Shown here: piece by piece, positions 35,350 to 43,228 of the stretch | Numbering within the stretch: the first letter of the stretch is position 1 | Layout of the letters: each line of letters begins with the position of its first letter | Assembly: GCA_951800685.1 (NCBI GenBank) | Contig: CATOJY010000005.1 | Span: 85,447 to 133,791 of the forward strand | Length of the DNA: 48,345 nucleotides | Direction: 5' to 3' | Origin: an uncultured Lachnospiraceae bacterium | Lineage (GTDB): Bacteria > Bacillota > Clostridia > Lachnospirales > Lachnospiraceae | The notes under the pieces: model-generated | Database searches by the model: none | Told to the model about the DNA's origin: nothing | Seen by the model: the letters and a program-made list of their open reading frames with translations, nothing else | Position numbers and translations under genes: made by a program

Positions 35350-36114
35350 ATGAAAAAGTACAGAACAAATTTTTCCAGGGAAGAATTGCATGCTGCACTG
35401 CATGCGAACGATCAGGAAGCGATCACAATTATCGAAGATACAGACCGGTGGACAAAATTTAAGGAGGAGTTGGAAACGTTCTTAAAGAAAGCTGAAAAAA
35501 TACCTGTAATAGGCGGCATGATCGATGACATAGTATGTATGCTGGCATTGGTTGATTCCTATGTCAACAAGAAATACAGAGATATTCCTATGGGTACAAT
35601 AGTATCTATTGTCGCGGCACTGCTCTATCTGTTGTGTCCAGTCGATCTAATTCCGGATGCAATACCGGTATTGGGATATGTCGATGATGCGGCAGTCATT
35701 TTTCTGATTTTGAATTTGGGAGTTGACAGAGACTTAAACCGGTTTCGTTCCTGGCAGGAACAAAACCGAAAAAGTGCGTTGACTTCTTTTGAACAGGTAT
35801 TGGCGGAAGAATTGGCAGAAGTCATTGGGGAGCGGTATCTGGCAGCTGTAGTGGTATGTGATGATACCATAAAGATGTTAGTTACAGAGGATCAGGAATC
35901 CAGACAGCCTGTGGAATGTATTGTGGAAGCAGTAAAAGTTCCGGTCGTGGCATTATCGGAATATGATGTGAGAGAGCCTGGGGAGATACTAGAGGTCTTG
36001 TATGAGACGGTCAATCTTGACGGTGTTCCATGGATGGGAGAGGCAGAGAAACGGGTTTACAGTGAGCCTGATTTTGATGGAAAATGGGATGATTTTATCA
36101 TTCAGGAGGGATAA
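35350..36114 (+). CDS. DUF1232 (YkvA-like) membrane protein with extended C-terminus
   Basis: A 254-residue protein. The DUF1232 core at about residues 75-125 shows the family signature LLYLLCPVDLIPDAIPVLGYVDDAAVI, a membrane-associated hairpin. Most members are about 100-150 residues; the last 120 residues here (from about 135, AEELAEVIGERYLAAVVVCDD) are an added, mainly soluble part of unknown fold, ending in an acidic tail. The biochemical role of DUF1232 is unknown. The start at 35350 has a strong GGAGGAGG site. Its stop is two bases before the next gene's start, so the two are coupled. Confidence 0.85.
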   Translation: MKKYRTNFSREELHAALHANDQEAITIIEDTDRWTKFKEELETFLKKAEKIPVIGGMIDDIVCMLALVDSYVNKKYRDIPMGTIVSIVAALLYLLCPVDLIPDAIPVLGYVDDAAVIFLILNLGVDRDLNRFRSWQEQNRKSALTSFEQVLAEELAEVIGERYLAAVVVCDDTIKMLVTEDQESRQPVECIVEAVKVPVVALSEYDVREPGEILEVLYETVNLDGVPWMGEAEKRVYSEPDFDGKWDDFIIQEG

Positions 36115-36116
36115 CG

Positions 36117-38009
36117 ATGAATCAGTTTATTGAAAAGCTAATTGAAGAATTAGCAGAATCACCTACGGAGTTATCTGATAAGAATAAAAAGAAAATATAT
36201 GAATATATTCCAGTTCCAAACGATTTTGATATTTTATGGGCAGATATTTATTCTTTTGGTGGATTTCCATCAGGCATCGTATTGACGAATAAAGGCATTG
36301 TATGTAAGGCGCCAAGGTTGGATGGGAAGGAAAAGAGGCAGCAGGACAAAAACGAGCAAATTTATCAGATTCCCTATCAGATTGTTTTGTGGGAGTATTT
36401 TGATCCCTCAGATTTTATCTGTGAAAAGAGGGAGGAAGGAAACTGTTACGTCTTAAAAAGAGAGGATCAGGTACTGGCAGTATTCCAGGATCAAACTTTG
36501 CTCGATTTTTTCAAGAAGTATGAAGAGAAAACCAGGGTGGAGGAAGAACTGACCAATGCATTAGTCGAAGGAGCGGTGATCGGCGAACTGGAAACGTTCA
36601 ATATGGAGACAGCTGCTTTTCATGCGGCTTACGGCAAGGACCAGTCTACTACAGGACATGGAATCTATGCGGAAGAAGTCGGAGCTGTGTTAGACAGACT
36701 CGGTGGAGAAAAAGCGACAGTCGTCGGAAGAGATAACGCAAAGAATGGACCGGATAAGCTGGTCAATGGCAGACCTGTACAGTGTAAGTTCTGTCAGACG
36801 GCTGGGTCAAGCGTCGGCGCCTGTTTTAGGAAAAACCCCAATACTGGCCAGATGGAATACCGTTATTATGATATCAAATCGGGAAAGCCTATGATGGTGG
36901 AAGTACCAGCGGACCAGTATGAAAAAGCGGTGGAAGCTATGCGCAGGAGGATCGCGAAAGGGCAGGTGCCAGGAGTCACAGATCCAGATCAGGCGATTGA
37001 TCTCGTAAGAAAAAGTAAACTGACGTACGCACAGGCGAAAAATCTGGCAAAAGCTGGTACTTTTGAGTCTCTTACTTTCGATACGGTGACTGGTGTGGTG
37101 AATTGTTCCTTTTCGGCGGGCATTTCTTCCCTGGTATCGTTCGGTATTACTTTCTGGCAGACAAACGATTTGAAGAAAGCGCGGGATGCAGCGGTCGATA
37201 CGGCGATCAACGTTTTTGGGCCGGCACTTGCCGCTAACATCCTGGCTAACCAGATAGCCAAAACCGGACTTAACAGAGCGTTGCTCCCGCTTTCCAATAA
37301 GATTGTGGAACTGATGGGAGCGAAGCTGGTCCATCGGCTGATCAATGCAAGAAGGGTTTTACTTGGACAAAAGAAAATATATGGCAGCGCTGCAAATAAG
37401 AGCCTGGCAAAAGCTTTGCGGGGGAACGTCATTGTTGAGGGCGTGACATTTATTGTGTTTTCGATTCCTGATACTTATCGTGTTTCACTTGGAAAGATTA
37501 GCGGGGCACAGTATACAAAGAATATGATATCGACAGCAGCTTCTTTTGCGGGCAGCATCGCAGGTGCATATAGCGCTGGATTGGCGGTGGGCGCCATAAG
37601 CGGGAAATTTGGCAAAAAGGTGAATAAAACGGTAGGTGCCGTCATTGGCTTTGCCGCTGGTGCAGGGGGAGGGATGCTTGCTGGATTTGCGGTCAAGGAG
37701 ATCACCGGTCTGTTTAAGGAAGACGATTGTATCATCACAGCGAGACTGTTTAATGCAGCAGTTGCGAATTTGGTGATCGAGTATTTGTTGAGCGAGGAAG
37801 AAATAGATCGGCTTGTAGAAGAACTGGATCAAGACAGTAGAAAAGTAAATAAGTTTCAGATCGGGATTAGAACCTGCGAACATCAATACTATGATATACA
37901 GAAATTTTTAGAACCATATTTCGAAAAGGCAGTGGAAAACAGGGCATATATATCGGAGAAGGCAGAGGAGGCTGCTTTTCTATTGGAGGAAATCTATGAG
38001 ACTGCGTAG
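36117..38009 (+). CDS. Unknown protein, nuclease-like QxK motif plus glycine-zipper segment
   Basis: A 630-residue protein I cannot assign to a named family. Residues 1-150 are a helical/beta N-terminal part. A middle part (about 180-320) holds GHGIYAEE (E186/E187), then GPDKLV (D213) and VQCK (Q222-x-K224), spaced like the acidic and QxK residues of Mrr-like PD-(D/E)xK nucleases, then VPADQYEKAVEAMRRRIA. Residues 320-475 carry moderately hydrophobic helices. Residues 476-530 are a glycine/alanine-rich zipper resembling membrane-penetrating segments, and the last 100 are helical. This could be a toxin- or defence-like nuclease with a membrane part; that is inference. It starts two bases after the DUF1232 stop. 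Confidence 0.8.
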   Translation: MNQFIEKLIEELAESPTELSDKNKKKIYEYIPVPNDFDILWADIYSFGGFPSGIVLTNKGIVCKAPRLDGKEKRQQDKNEQIYQIPYQIVLWEYFDPSDFICEKREEGNCYVLKREDQVLAVFQDQTLLDFFKKYEEKTRVEEELTNALVEGAVIGELETFNMETAAFHAAYGKDQSTTGHGIYAEEVGAVLDRLGGEKATVVGRDNAKNGPDKLVNGRPVQCKFCQTAGSSVGACFRKNPNTGQMEYRYYDIKSGKPMMVEVPADQYEKAVEAMRRRIAKGQVPGVTDPDQAIDLVRKSKLTYAQAKNLAKAGTFESLTFDTVTGVVNCSFSAGISSLVSFGITFWQTNDLKKARDAAVDTAINVFGPALAANILANQIAKTGLNRALLPLSNKIVELMGAKLVHRLINARRVLLGQKKIYGSAANKSLAKALRGNVIVEGVTFIVFSIPDTYRVSLGKISGAQYTKNMISTAASFAGSIAGAYSAGLAVGAISGKFGKKVNKTVGAVIGFAAGAGGGMLAGFAVKEITGLFKEDDCIITARLFNAAVANLVIEYLLSEEEIDRLVEELDQDSRKVNKFQIGIRTCEHQYYDIQKFLEPYFEKAVENRAYISEKAEEAAFLLEEIYETA

Positions 38010-38053
38010 GCTCAACGGAATTGGGAAAATGCATCGCAGAAATGGAGGAAATG

Positions 38054-38314
38054 ATGAAGTGTGCGTGCTGTGGAAGAAACAGGAAATTATTTGAATCTTT
38101 TGAAGAGCTTGCTGAAGGCATGGCAGTATGTGTGGACTGTTCTGACGTTATGTATCGTATTTATGATGCGGTTACAGAGAAGAATGAGGAAGATTATGAA
38201 TTACAGACAAGCGCCATATACACTTTGATCGGGGACCGGAAGTCTTCAGCAGCCTTTGTGGAATGGTTTCAGAATGACTTTATGAAAAGAAATCCTTTTC
38301 CACAAAAGGAGTAA
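38054..38314 (+). CDS. Small zinc-ribbon-like protein
   Basis: An 86-residue protein with CACCG near its start (residues 3-6) and CVDC about 24 residues later, a paired CxxC arrangement expected to bind zinc. The remainder is helical and acidic, with no membrane part. The role is unknown; a regulatory or adaptor job for the cassette is possible. Start 38054 follows GGAGG (38044-38048) by five bases; an ATG at 38051 is too close. It begins 45 bp after the 630-aa gene, in the same direction, so it is probably part of the same transcript. Confidence 0.75.
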   Translation: MKCACCGRNRKLFESFEELAEGMAVCVDCSDVMYRIYDAVTEKNEEDYELQTSAIYTLIGDRKSSAAFVEWFQNDFMKRNPFPQKE

Positions 38315-38356
38315 TGTGTGTAATATTTTTCTCCTTAAAGGTAGTATTTTTGCAAA

Positions 38357-38385
38357 TTGACGCAGCTAAGATCTGCTGTTAGGCT
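38357..38385 (+). promoter_or_regulatory. Weak candidate promoter for the alpha/beta hydrolase
   Basis: TTGACG (38357-38362), 17-nt spacer, TAGGCT (38380-38385), in the 242-bp gap after the zinc-ribbon gene. A AAGGAG/CTCCTT inverted repeat (38306-38311 and 38331-38336) may help end the cassette transcript. Confidence 0.35.
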
Positions 38386-38556
38386 GAATACAGTTACATC
38401 TGCGGGGATGGGCTGTGCTGCCGGAAATAGGAAACGGAGTGTGCCGAATGGATATTTTGTGAGAGAAGAGGCAGACGCATGGCAGAAGAATCACCGTAGA
38501 AGGGTGTCAGCAGACAGACGCCGCGAAGCGCAGTCTGCGGAAAGGAGAAAATCGAT

Positions 38557-39507
38557 ATGTACGAAAAGAACATTGGAATTCTGGAAGAGGCTGTTAAGAA
38601 CCGCAGTGTCATACGGCATGTATCCAAGCATAGAAATCCAGACGGCAGCATGGATGTGGAGGGAAATCTTACGCTTTGGAACCAGGGTATGGAACCCTTC
38701 GAGAAAATGCAGCTCTGGGAGAAGGGCAGGACACCTAATTATGACGATAGTGTCACTTTGCAGCCGGAGCCATATCTTGTCTTTATTCCGGCTCCGGTAT
38801 GGTCGGAGATCAAAAGTACGATTGTCATTGCCCATGGCGGAGGGTTCCTGACCCGCACTGGCTGTGAGGGTGTCAATGTGGCCTGGTATTTCCACCAGAA
38901 AGGTTATCCGACAGCAATTCTGTGCTATCGTCTGCAGCCTTATAACAGGCTGGATGCTATGGCGGATATGCAGCGGGCGATCCGTATGATCCGTGCCAAC
39001 CGGGAGGCGCTGGACGTAGGGGAACAGGTCTTTGTGATGGGATTTTCTGCTGGGGCGATGCTCTGCGCTAACTGCGGCACCCATTTTGACCAGGGAAAGC
39101 CGGAAGAGGAGGATGTGGTGGAGCGCTGTTCTGACAGGCCGGATGCGGTAGTCATGGGGTACGGGGCGTTCAGCAAAGTGTCGATCCCCCTTATGTTCCT
39201 GGAGGAACCGGAGTACGGCATATGGGGACGGACACTGGAAGAGAAGGTCTATCTGGCGCCAGACAAAAATCTGTCTGTGGACACGCCGCCCTTCTTTATC
39301 TGGCAGACGCTTAGTGATGACGGCCGTCATGGCCTGCACCTGGCAAGAGCCCTGAGTGATCTGGAGATCCATTACGAGCTGCATATTTTCGACGAGGGGC
39401 TTCATGGCCTTGCGATGGCAGACGGGGAGAACGACCTGTCCATGAATCTGCCCCATGTGCAGCACTGGGGAGAGCTGTGCGATGAGTGGCTGAGAAATCT
39501 ACACTAG
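38557..39507 (+). CDS. Alpha/beta hydrolase (esterase-like)
   Basis: A 316-residue cytoplasmic serine hydrolase. The oxyanion motif IVIAHGGGF, the nucleophile elbow GFSAGAM and the C-terminal GLHGLAMADG (catalytic His) are visible; the acid is probably the Asp of DTPPFFIW or nearby. HGGG-type enzymes are often carboxylesterases or acetyl-esterases acting on acylated sugars, and the neighbouring sugar transporter and two-component genes fit a carbohydrate role, though the substrate is inferred. AAAGGAG (38542-38548) sets the start at 38557. Its stop lies 12 bp from the convergent response regulator's stop, without an obvious terminator between them. Confidence 0.9.
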   Translation: MYEKNIGILEEAVKNRSVIRHVSKHRNPDGSMDVEGNLTLWNQGMEPFEKMQLWEKGRTPNYDDSVTLQPEPYLVFIPAPVWSEIKSTIVIAHGGGFLTRTGCEGVNVAWYFHQKGYPTAILCYRLQPYNRLDAMADMQRAIRMIRANREALDVGEQVFVMGFSAGAMLCANCGTHFDQGKPEEEDVVERCSDRPDAVVMGYGAFSKVSIPLMFLEEPEYGIWGRTLEEKVYLAPDKNLSVDTPPFFIWQTLSDDGRHGLHLARALSDLEIHYELHIFDEGLHGLAMADGENDLSMNLPHVQHWGELCDEWLRNLH

Positions 39508-39519
39508 TACGGCGCTGTA

Positions 39520-41121
39520 TTAGAATTCTTTCATGATGGCGCGATAGTCGGAAGGCGTCATATTTAAGTTGCTCACGAACACCTGATGGAAATATTTCGG
39601 CGAGGTATAGCCTACTTTCTCAGCGATATCGGCAATTTTGTAGGAAGTGTTGGCGAGAAGATCCTTGGCGGCGGCCAGACGGTGTTTCGTGACAAGCTGG
39701 GCGAATCCCATATGCAGTTCCTTATTCAAAAGTCTGGAAATATAGGATGCATTTCTGCCAATCTGTTCCGCCACATCGTTCAGGCCGATCTGCCGTTGGT
39801 AATTCTTGTTCACGTAATCGATGATGCTGTTGATCAGCTGGTTGTTATGCCTGTTGGATACGCCTGCCAGCTCCTGGATGATGTTGTTCACACAGTTGTG
39901 GAAGATCATCCGGCTGTGGTCACTGCAAGGCTCTTCTCGGCAGTGACTGGCAATAGGATGGATGAGGTAGCTGATATCTCCAGGATCCGTCAGGGAATTT
40001 TCCAGCTGGCAGTGCAGGTTCAGTTCCACAAGCTGCAGAGCGTCTTTCTGTGTGGAAAGCGTCTCCTGTTCGATTAACTGGAGAAAACGGTCGGCCATCT
40101 GGCGGGCAATCTGTGCGTCCCTGGCGCGGATCGCATTGATCAGCAAGCTGATACACTCGTTGATCTCCAGGATATTCGTATTATAATCATCGATGTCATC
40201 GAAAAAGATAACATTGTCATTCTCCGAGGAAAAGTAGGCCCTGTCAAAGGAAAAGCACTGCAGGATCTGCTTGTTGAGATTGGGAATCTGCTGGACGGAA
40301 GTGGCAGTCCGGCTGATACTGATAGTGAGGCAGGAGAGCAGTTTGTCCCTGGCATATGCGTTCATAGAAGCGGTAAACCCGGTAAGACTGTCCAGGGCGC
40401 GCTGCGAGGAACACGCAGATTCCAGTGGATAGAGGACATAGACGATATTGCCGATATAGCAGGAGGTCAGCTCACGGTAGTCCTGGTTGATGAAAAGGGA
40501 AAGGGAATAAGCGATATAATATTCCTGATTCTGTAACAGATTATCGCTTCGCATGTCACACCGGATTCCGATCATACAGAAACGTTCGAATTTCAAGCCC
40601 AGGGATACGGACTGCTGGAAAAAGTCTGTGGAGAAGCCCGATAATGGGTTGATCAGAAGATTTTCCAGAAACTGCTTTTTCAACAGGGCGTGGTTTTCCT
40701 TGTAGAACTGTGTCAAGGTGGCAGACAGTTTCCTGGTACGTTCGCTGAACTCCCAGGAGGCGACAGCCTTATGCAGACAGGGAAGCAGGGCTTCCTGGGT
40801 GATTGGTTTCAAAAGATAGTCGAAGGCCTTATAGCGGAGCGCCGACTGGGCATAAGTGAAGTCAGGATAGCCTGTAATAAAAATGACAAGTGTGTCAATT
40901 ACTTCGTTCTCATATATTTTCTTTAACAAATCAATGCCGCTCTCACAGGGCATCTGGATATCACAAAGCATAATCTGAGGCAGTTCTTTCTGCAGGATTG
41001 CATAGGCATCTGCGGCATTGTCTGCCATTAAGATTGTAAAACCCGCATATTCTGAGTGGAGAATCATATCTTTTAAACTGTTCAAGATAATCGGTTCGTC
41101 GTCAACAATCAATATCTTCAT
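39520..41121 (-). CDS. YesN-like response regulator with AraC-type DNA-binding domain
   Basis: A 533-residue regulator. A receiver domain (residues 1-120) starts MKILIVDDEPIILNSL, with the phosphoacceptor Asp54 in LCDIQMP and the conserved Lys in LLKPIT. A long middle region (about 130-425) follows, then a C-terminal AraC/XylS domain with two helix-turn-helix units (DVAEQIGRNASYISRLLNKEL and KIADIAEKVGYTSPKYFHQVF). Its start overlaps the 3' end of the kinase gene by 20 bases, so they form a two-component operon. It should control the divergent sugar transporter. AAGGAG precedes the start. Confidence 0.93.
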   Translation of the reverse strand: MKILIVDDEPIILNSLKDMILHSEYAGFTILMADNAADAYAILQKELPQIMLCDIQMPCESGIDLLKKIYENEVIDTLVIFITGYPDFTYAQSALRYKAFDYLLKPITQEALLPCLHKAVASWEFSERTRKLSATLTQFYKENHALLKKQFLENLLINPLSGFSTDFFQQSVSLGLKFERFCMIGIRCDMRSDNLLQNQEYYIAYSLSLFINQDYRELTSCYIGNIVYVLYPLESACSSQRALDSLTGFTASMNAYARDKLLSCLTISISRTATSVQQIPNLNKQILQCFSFDRAYFSSENDNVIFFDDIDDYNTNILEINECISLLINAIRARDAQIARQMADRFLQLIEQETLSTQKDALQLVELNLHCQLENSLTDPGDISYLIHPIASHCREEPCSDHSRMIFHNCVNNIIQELAGVSNRHNNQLINSIIDYVNKNYQRQIGLNDVAEQIGRNASYISRLLNKELHMGFAQLVTKHRLAAAKDLLANTSYKIADIAEKVGYTSPKYFHQVFVSNLNMTPSDYRAIMKEF

Positions 41122-42886
41122 GGTCAAAAGCTCCTTTTCGGTATAAAATTCTTGCATTTTCTTTCGCAAGTTCCTCTTTGGTACAACAAGGAATGCGGAC
41201 TGTCACACAGGCGCCTGTAGAGGGATTATTGGCCAACAGCAGACCGTAATGTTCCCCGAAGTACAGTTTCAGGCGCTTATCAATGTTGTAAAGTCCATAG
41301 GAATTCTGAGGCCTGTCGGCGCAGGAATCGGAGAAATCCTGCAGATAAGCGTCAGGAAAGCCGGGGCCGTTATCCTTAATCGATATAGACAGGATATCTT
41401 CCTTGGCTGCGGCGAAGATGCCGATGATTCCTTTCCGGTTTACCGCAGCAGTACCGTGCAGCACGGCGTTTTCAATTAGTGGCTGTAGAACCAGCTTCGG
41501 GATAATGAATCTTTGCAATTCTTCAGGAATATCAATCAGAAATTGCAGTTTGTTTTCGAAACGGAGTTGTTGGATAAAGGTATATTGGCGGATGTAGGAG
41601 AGGTCCTTTTCCAGAGTACAGAAAGGTTCTCCTTTTAGGGACATCCGTTCGATATTGGCAAGAGCTGAAATGGCCTTTTTACATTCCTGCGTCCTGCCTA
41701 GGTCGATCAGGCCGGAGATACAATTTAAGGTATTATAGAGAAAATGAGGATTGATCTGCGCCTGCAGGTTTTCGATCTGCGCATCTTTGGTGAGTAGTTT
41801 CTGTTGGTGGATGTTATCAGAAAGCTTATGGATTCGTGCAAGCATACGGTTGTACACTTTAGACAGTGTGACAAATTCGTCGGCAGTATCCATATGAATA
41901 AACGCTTCATCGTCTATAATGGAGGTGTGCTCCAGCTTCTGGATGAAAAACTGGAACTCCTGTGCGATCCGGACAGATACATAAGAAACAGATGCAAAAA
42001 TAGCGCCGATGGAGATCGTCGCGATGATGACCTGAAAGAAGAGAGCAGTGTAGGCGGACCGGTAGATCAATGTCTCATTGGAAAGTAACAGTAACTGCAG
42101 ATGATCCTGGTAGAGAGAGCGGTTTGACGTCTGGAAGCGCTGTTCCAGAAAGGTGCCCTGTCCGGTTTCTGATAGAAGCTGCAGGTTCTTTGCTGTAAGT
42201 GGGGTTAGATTCAGAAGCACTTCATTATTCTCTCCGATGATGGCAAAGGAGTAACATTCGTCTCCAGTAGAGAGAAACTGCTCAAACCTGTCTGTATTCA
42301 ATTCACCGATCAAAGTGCCAAGGTAGATCTTGCCGGTTGTGTCAGCATCGCCTGTCCATAGATAGACCTCCCTGGAGATTAAAAGGATATCAGAGCGTTT
42401 CGTATAGACACTTAGGTGGACCAGACCGTGCTTCTGGTGCACTTCCGCCCTGATATCGTCTAGCATAGACAATACAGCGCCGTAGATGGCTGGATCTGAG
42501 ATCTGTCCCTGGGAGGAAAGGACGCTTCCATCTGCAGTGACCAGATATAGATTGTTTAGGAATGCACTGTTGAGGGAGGAATAGTAGAAGATATCGTTCA
42601 TGAAATCTGTGTTTTCCAGAGGTGTCTGCCACAGAGCGTTCTGGGTATCACTCTTGTACAGGAAAATACCGGAATCCAGTGTAAACTGCCGCAGATCTTC
42701 ATCCAGAATGGTAGAGGCAGTTGTCAATAGAGTTGCTTTCTGACGTTTTGCGGAAAGGCTTAAGGAGTGCCAATAAAAAATACCTACACATAATAGGATC
42801 AAAAGATAGCTGATGACTAAAAAAGGCAGGATTGTGATCGAATATTTATATTTGATGCTGCACTTTCTGGGAAATGGGTATGCCAT
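41102..42886 (-). CDS. YesM-like sensor histidine kinase
   Basis: A 594-residue membrane kinase. Two membrane segments (about residues 15-40 and 290-315) flank an extracytoplasmic sensor of about 250 residues, followed by a HAMP-type region, the His_kinase motif AQINPHFLYNTLNCISGLIDLG with the phosphorylated His381, and the ATPase domain with QPLIENAVLHG (N box) and DNGPGFPDAY (G box). Such kinases sense extracellular sugars, often with the binding protein of the neighbouring ABC transporter; the ligand is unknown. AGGAGG precedes the start by six bases. It is cotranscribed with the regulator gene. Confidence 0.94.
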   Translation of the reverse strand: MAYPFPRKCSIKYKYSITILPFLVISYLLILLCVGIFYWHSLSLSAKRQKATLLTTASTILDEDLRQFTLDSGIFLYKSDTQNALWQTPLENTDFMNDIFYYSSLNSAFLNNLYLVTADGSVLSSQGQISDPAIYGAVLSMLDDIRAEVHQKHGLVHLSVYTKRSDILLISREVYLWTGDADTTGKIYLGTLIGELNTDRFEQFLSTGDECYSFAIIGENNEVLLNLTPLTAKNLQLLSETGQGTFLEQRFQTSNRSLYQDHLQLLLLSNETLIYRSAYTALFFQVIIATISIGAIFASVSYVSVRIAQEFQFFIQKLEHTSIIDDEAFIHMDTADEFVTLSKVYNRMLARIHKLSDNIHQQKLLTKDAQIENLQAQINPHFLYNTLNCISGLIDLGRTQECKKAISALANIERMSLKGEPFCTLEKDLSYIRQYTFIQQLRFENKLQFLIDIPEELQRFIIPKLVLQPLIENAVLHGTAAVNRKGIIGIFAAAKEDILSISIKDNGPGFPDAYLQDFSDSCADRPQNSYGLYNIDKRLKLYFGEHYGLLLANNPSTGACVTVRIPCCTKEELAKENARILYRKGAFDHEDIDC

Positions 42887-42907
42887 CGGTATCCTCCTGT
42901 GTGTTTT

Positions 42908-42913
42908 ATTATA
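42908..42913 (-). promoter_or_regulatory. Candidate -10 of the kinase-regulator operon
   Basis: Minus-strand TATAAT at 42908-42913 has only a weak -35, with a short leader. It lies inside an inverted repeat TGTGTGTT (42898-42905) and AACACACA (42930-42937), a possible operator. Confidence 0.4.
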
Positions 42914-42966
42914 ATTATTTTTAAACATTAACACACATAAAATACGCAAACAAGAGCATAATTCCA

Positions 42967-42997
42967 GATGTAAAATAATTGGTATCTGATGTCATAT
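42967..42997. promoter_or_regulatory. Candidate regulator direct repeats
   Basis: GATGTAAAAT (42967-42976) and GATGTCATAT (42988-42997) begin 21 bp apart, two helical turns, ending just upstream of the region expected for the transporter promoter -35. AraC-type regulators commonly use such spacing. Confidence 0.45.
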
Positions 42998-43025
42998 TTA
43001 CGGAATCGAAAAGAAAAATAGTGCC

Positions 43026-43034
43026 TGATACAAT
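43026..43034 (+). promoter_or_regulatory. Extended -10 promoter of the sugar transporter operon
   Basis: TGATACAAT (43026-43034) is an extended -10 with no good -35, as expected for an activator-dependent promoter. It gives a leader of about 190 nt. Confidence 0.45.
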
Positions 43035-43071
43035 AGAGTCATGGAACAAAAAATGACAGGAAGGTGAGATT

Positions 43072-43213
43072 GTATAAATGCTCTGGAGAGCAATTTATAC
43101 GGTTAGGGATTTGTGTGGAAGCGTCGCAAATTCTAGCATCTGCAGAGTAGAATAAAAGTATTCCTTCGGAAAACTTTGAAATTCTGTTCACAGACTTCCA
43201 CAGGAAACGCTTC
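43072..43213 (+). other. Structured leader of the transporter operon
   Basis: A hairpin at 43072-43100 (GTATAAA/TTTATAC and GCTC/GAGC, one bulged A) is followed by a segment TGTGGAAGCGT (43114-43124). That segment can pair with CTTCCACA (43195-43202) or with ACGCTTC (43207-43213), which overlaps the approach to the ribosome site. The two pairings exclude each other. Confidence 0.4.
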
Positions 43214-43228
43214 GGAATGGAGGAAAAG

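Noticed and set aside
38357..38851. Plus-strand frame of 164 codons overlapping the start of the hydrolase gene
   Set aside because: It lacks a ribosome site and overlaps the better-supported hydrolase gene in another frame.
38491..39465. Long minus-strand frame of 324 codons over the alpha/beta hydrolase
   Set aside because: It mirrors a gene with clear HGGG and GFSAG motifs and has no family resemblance of its own.
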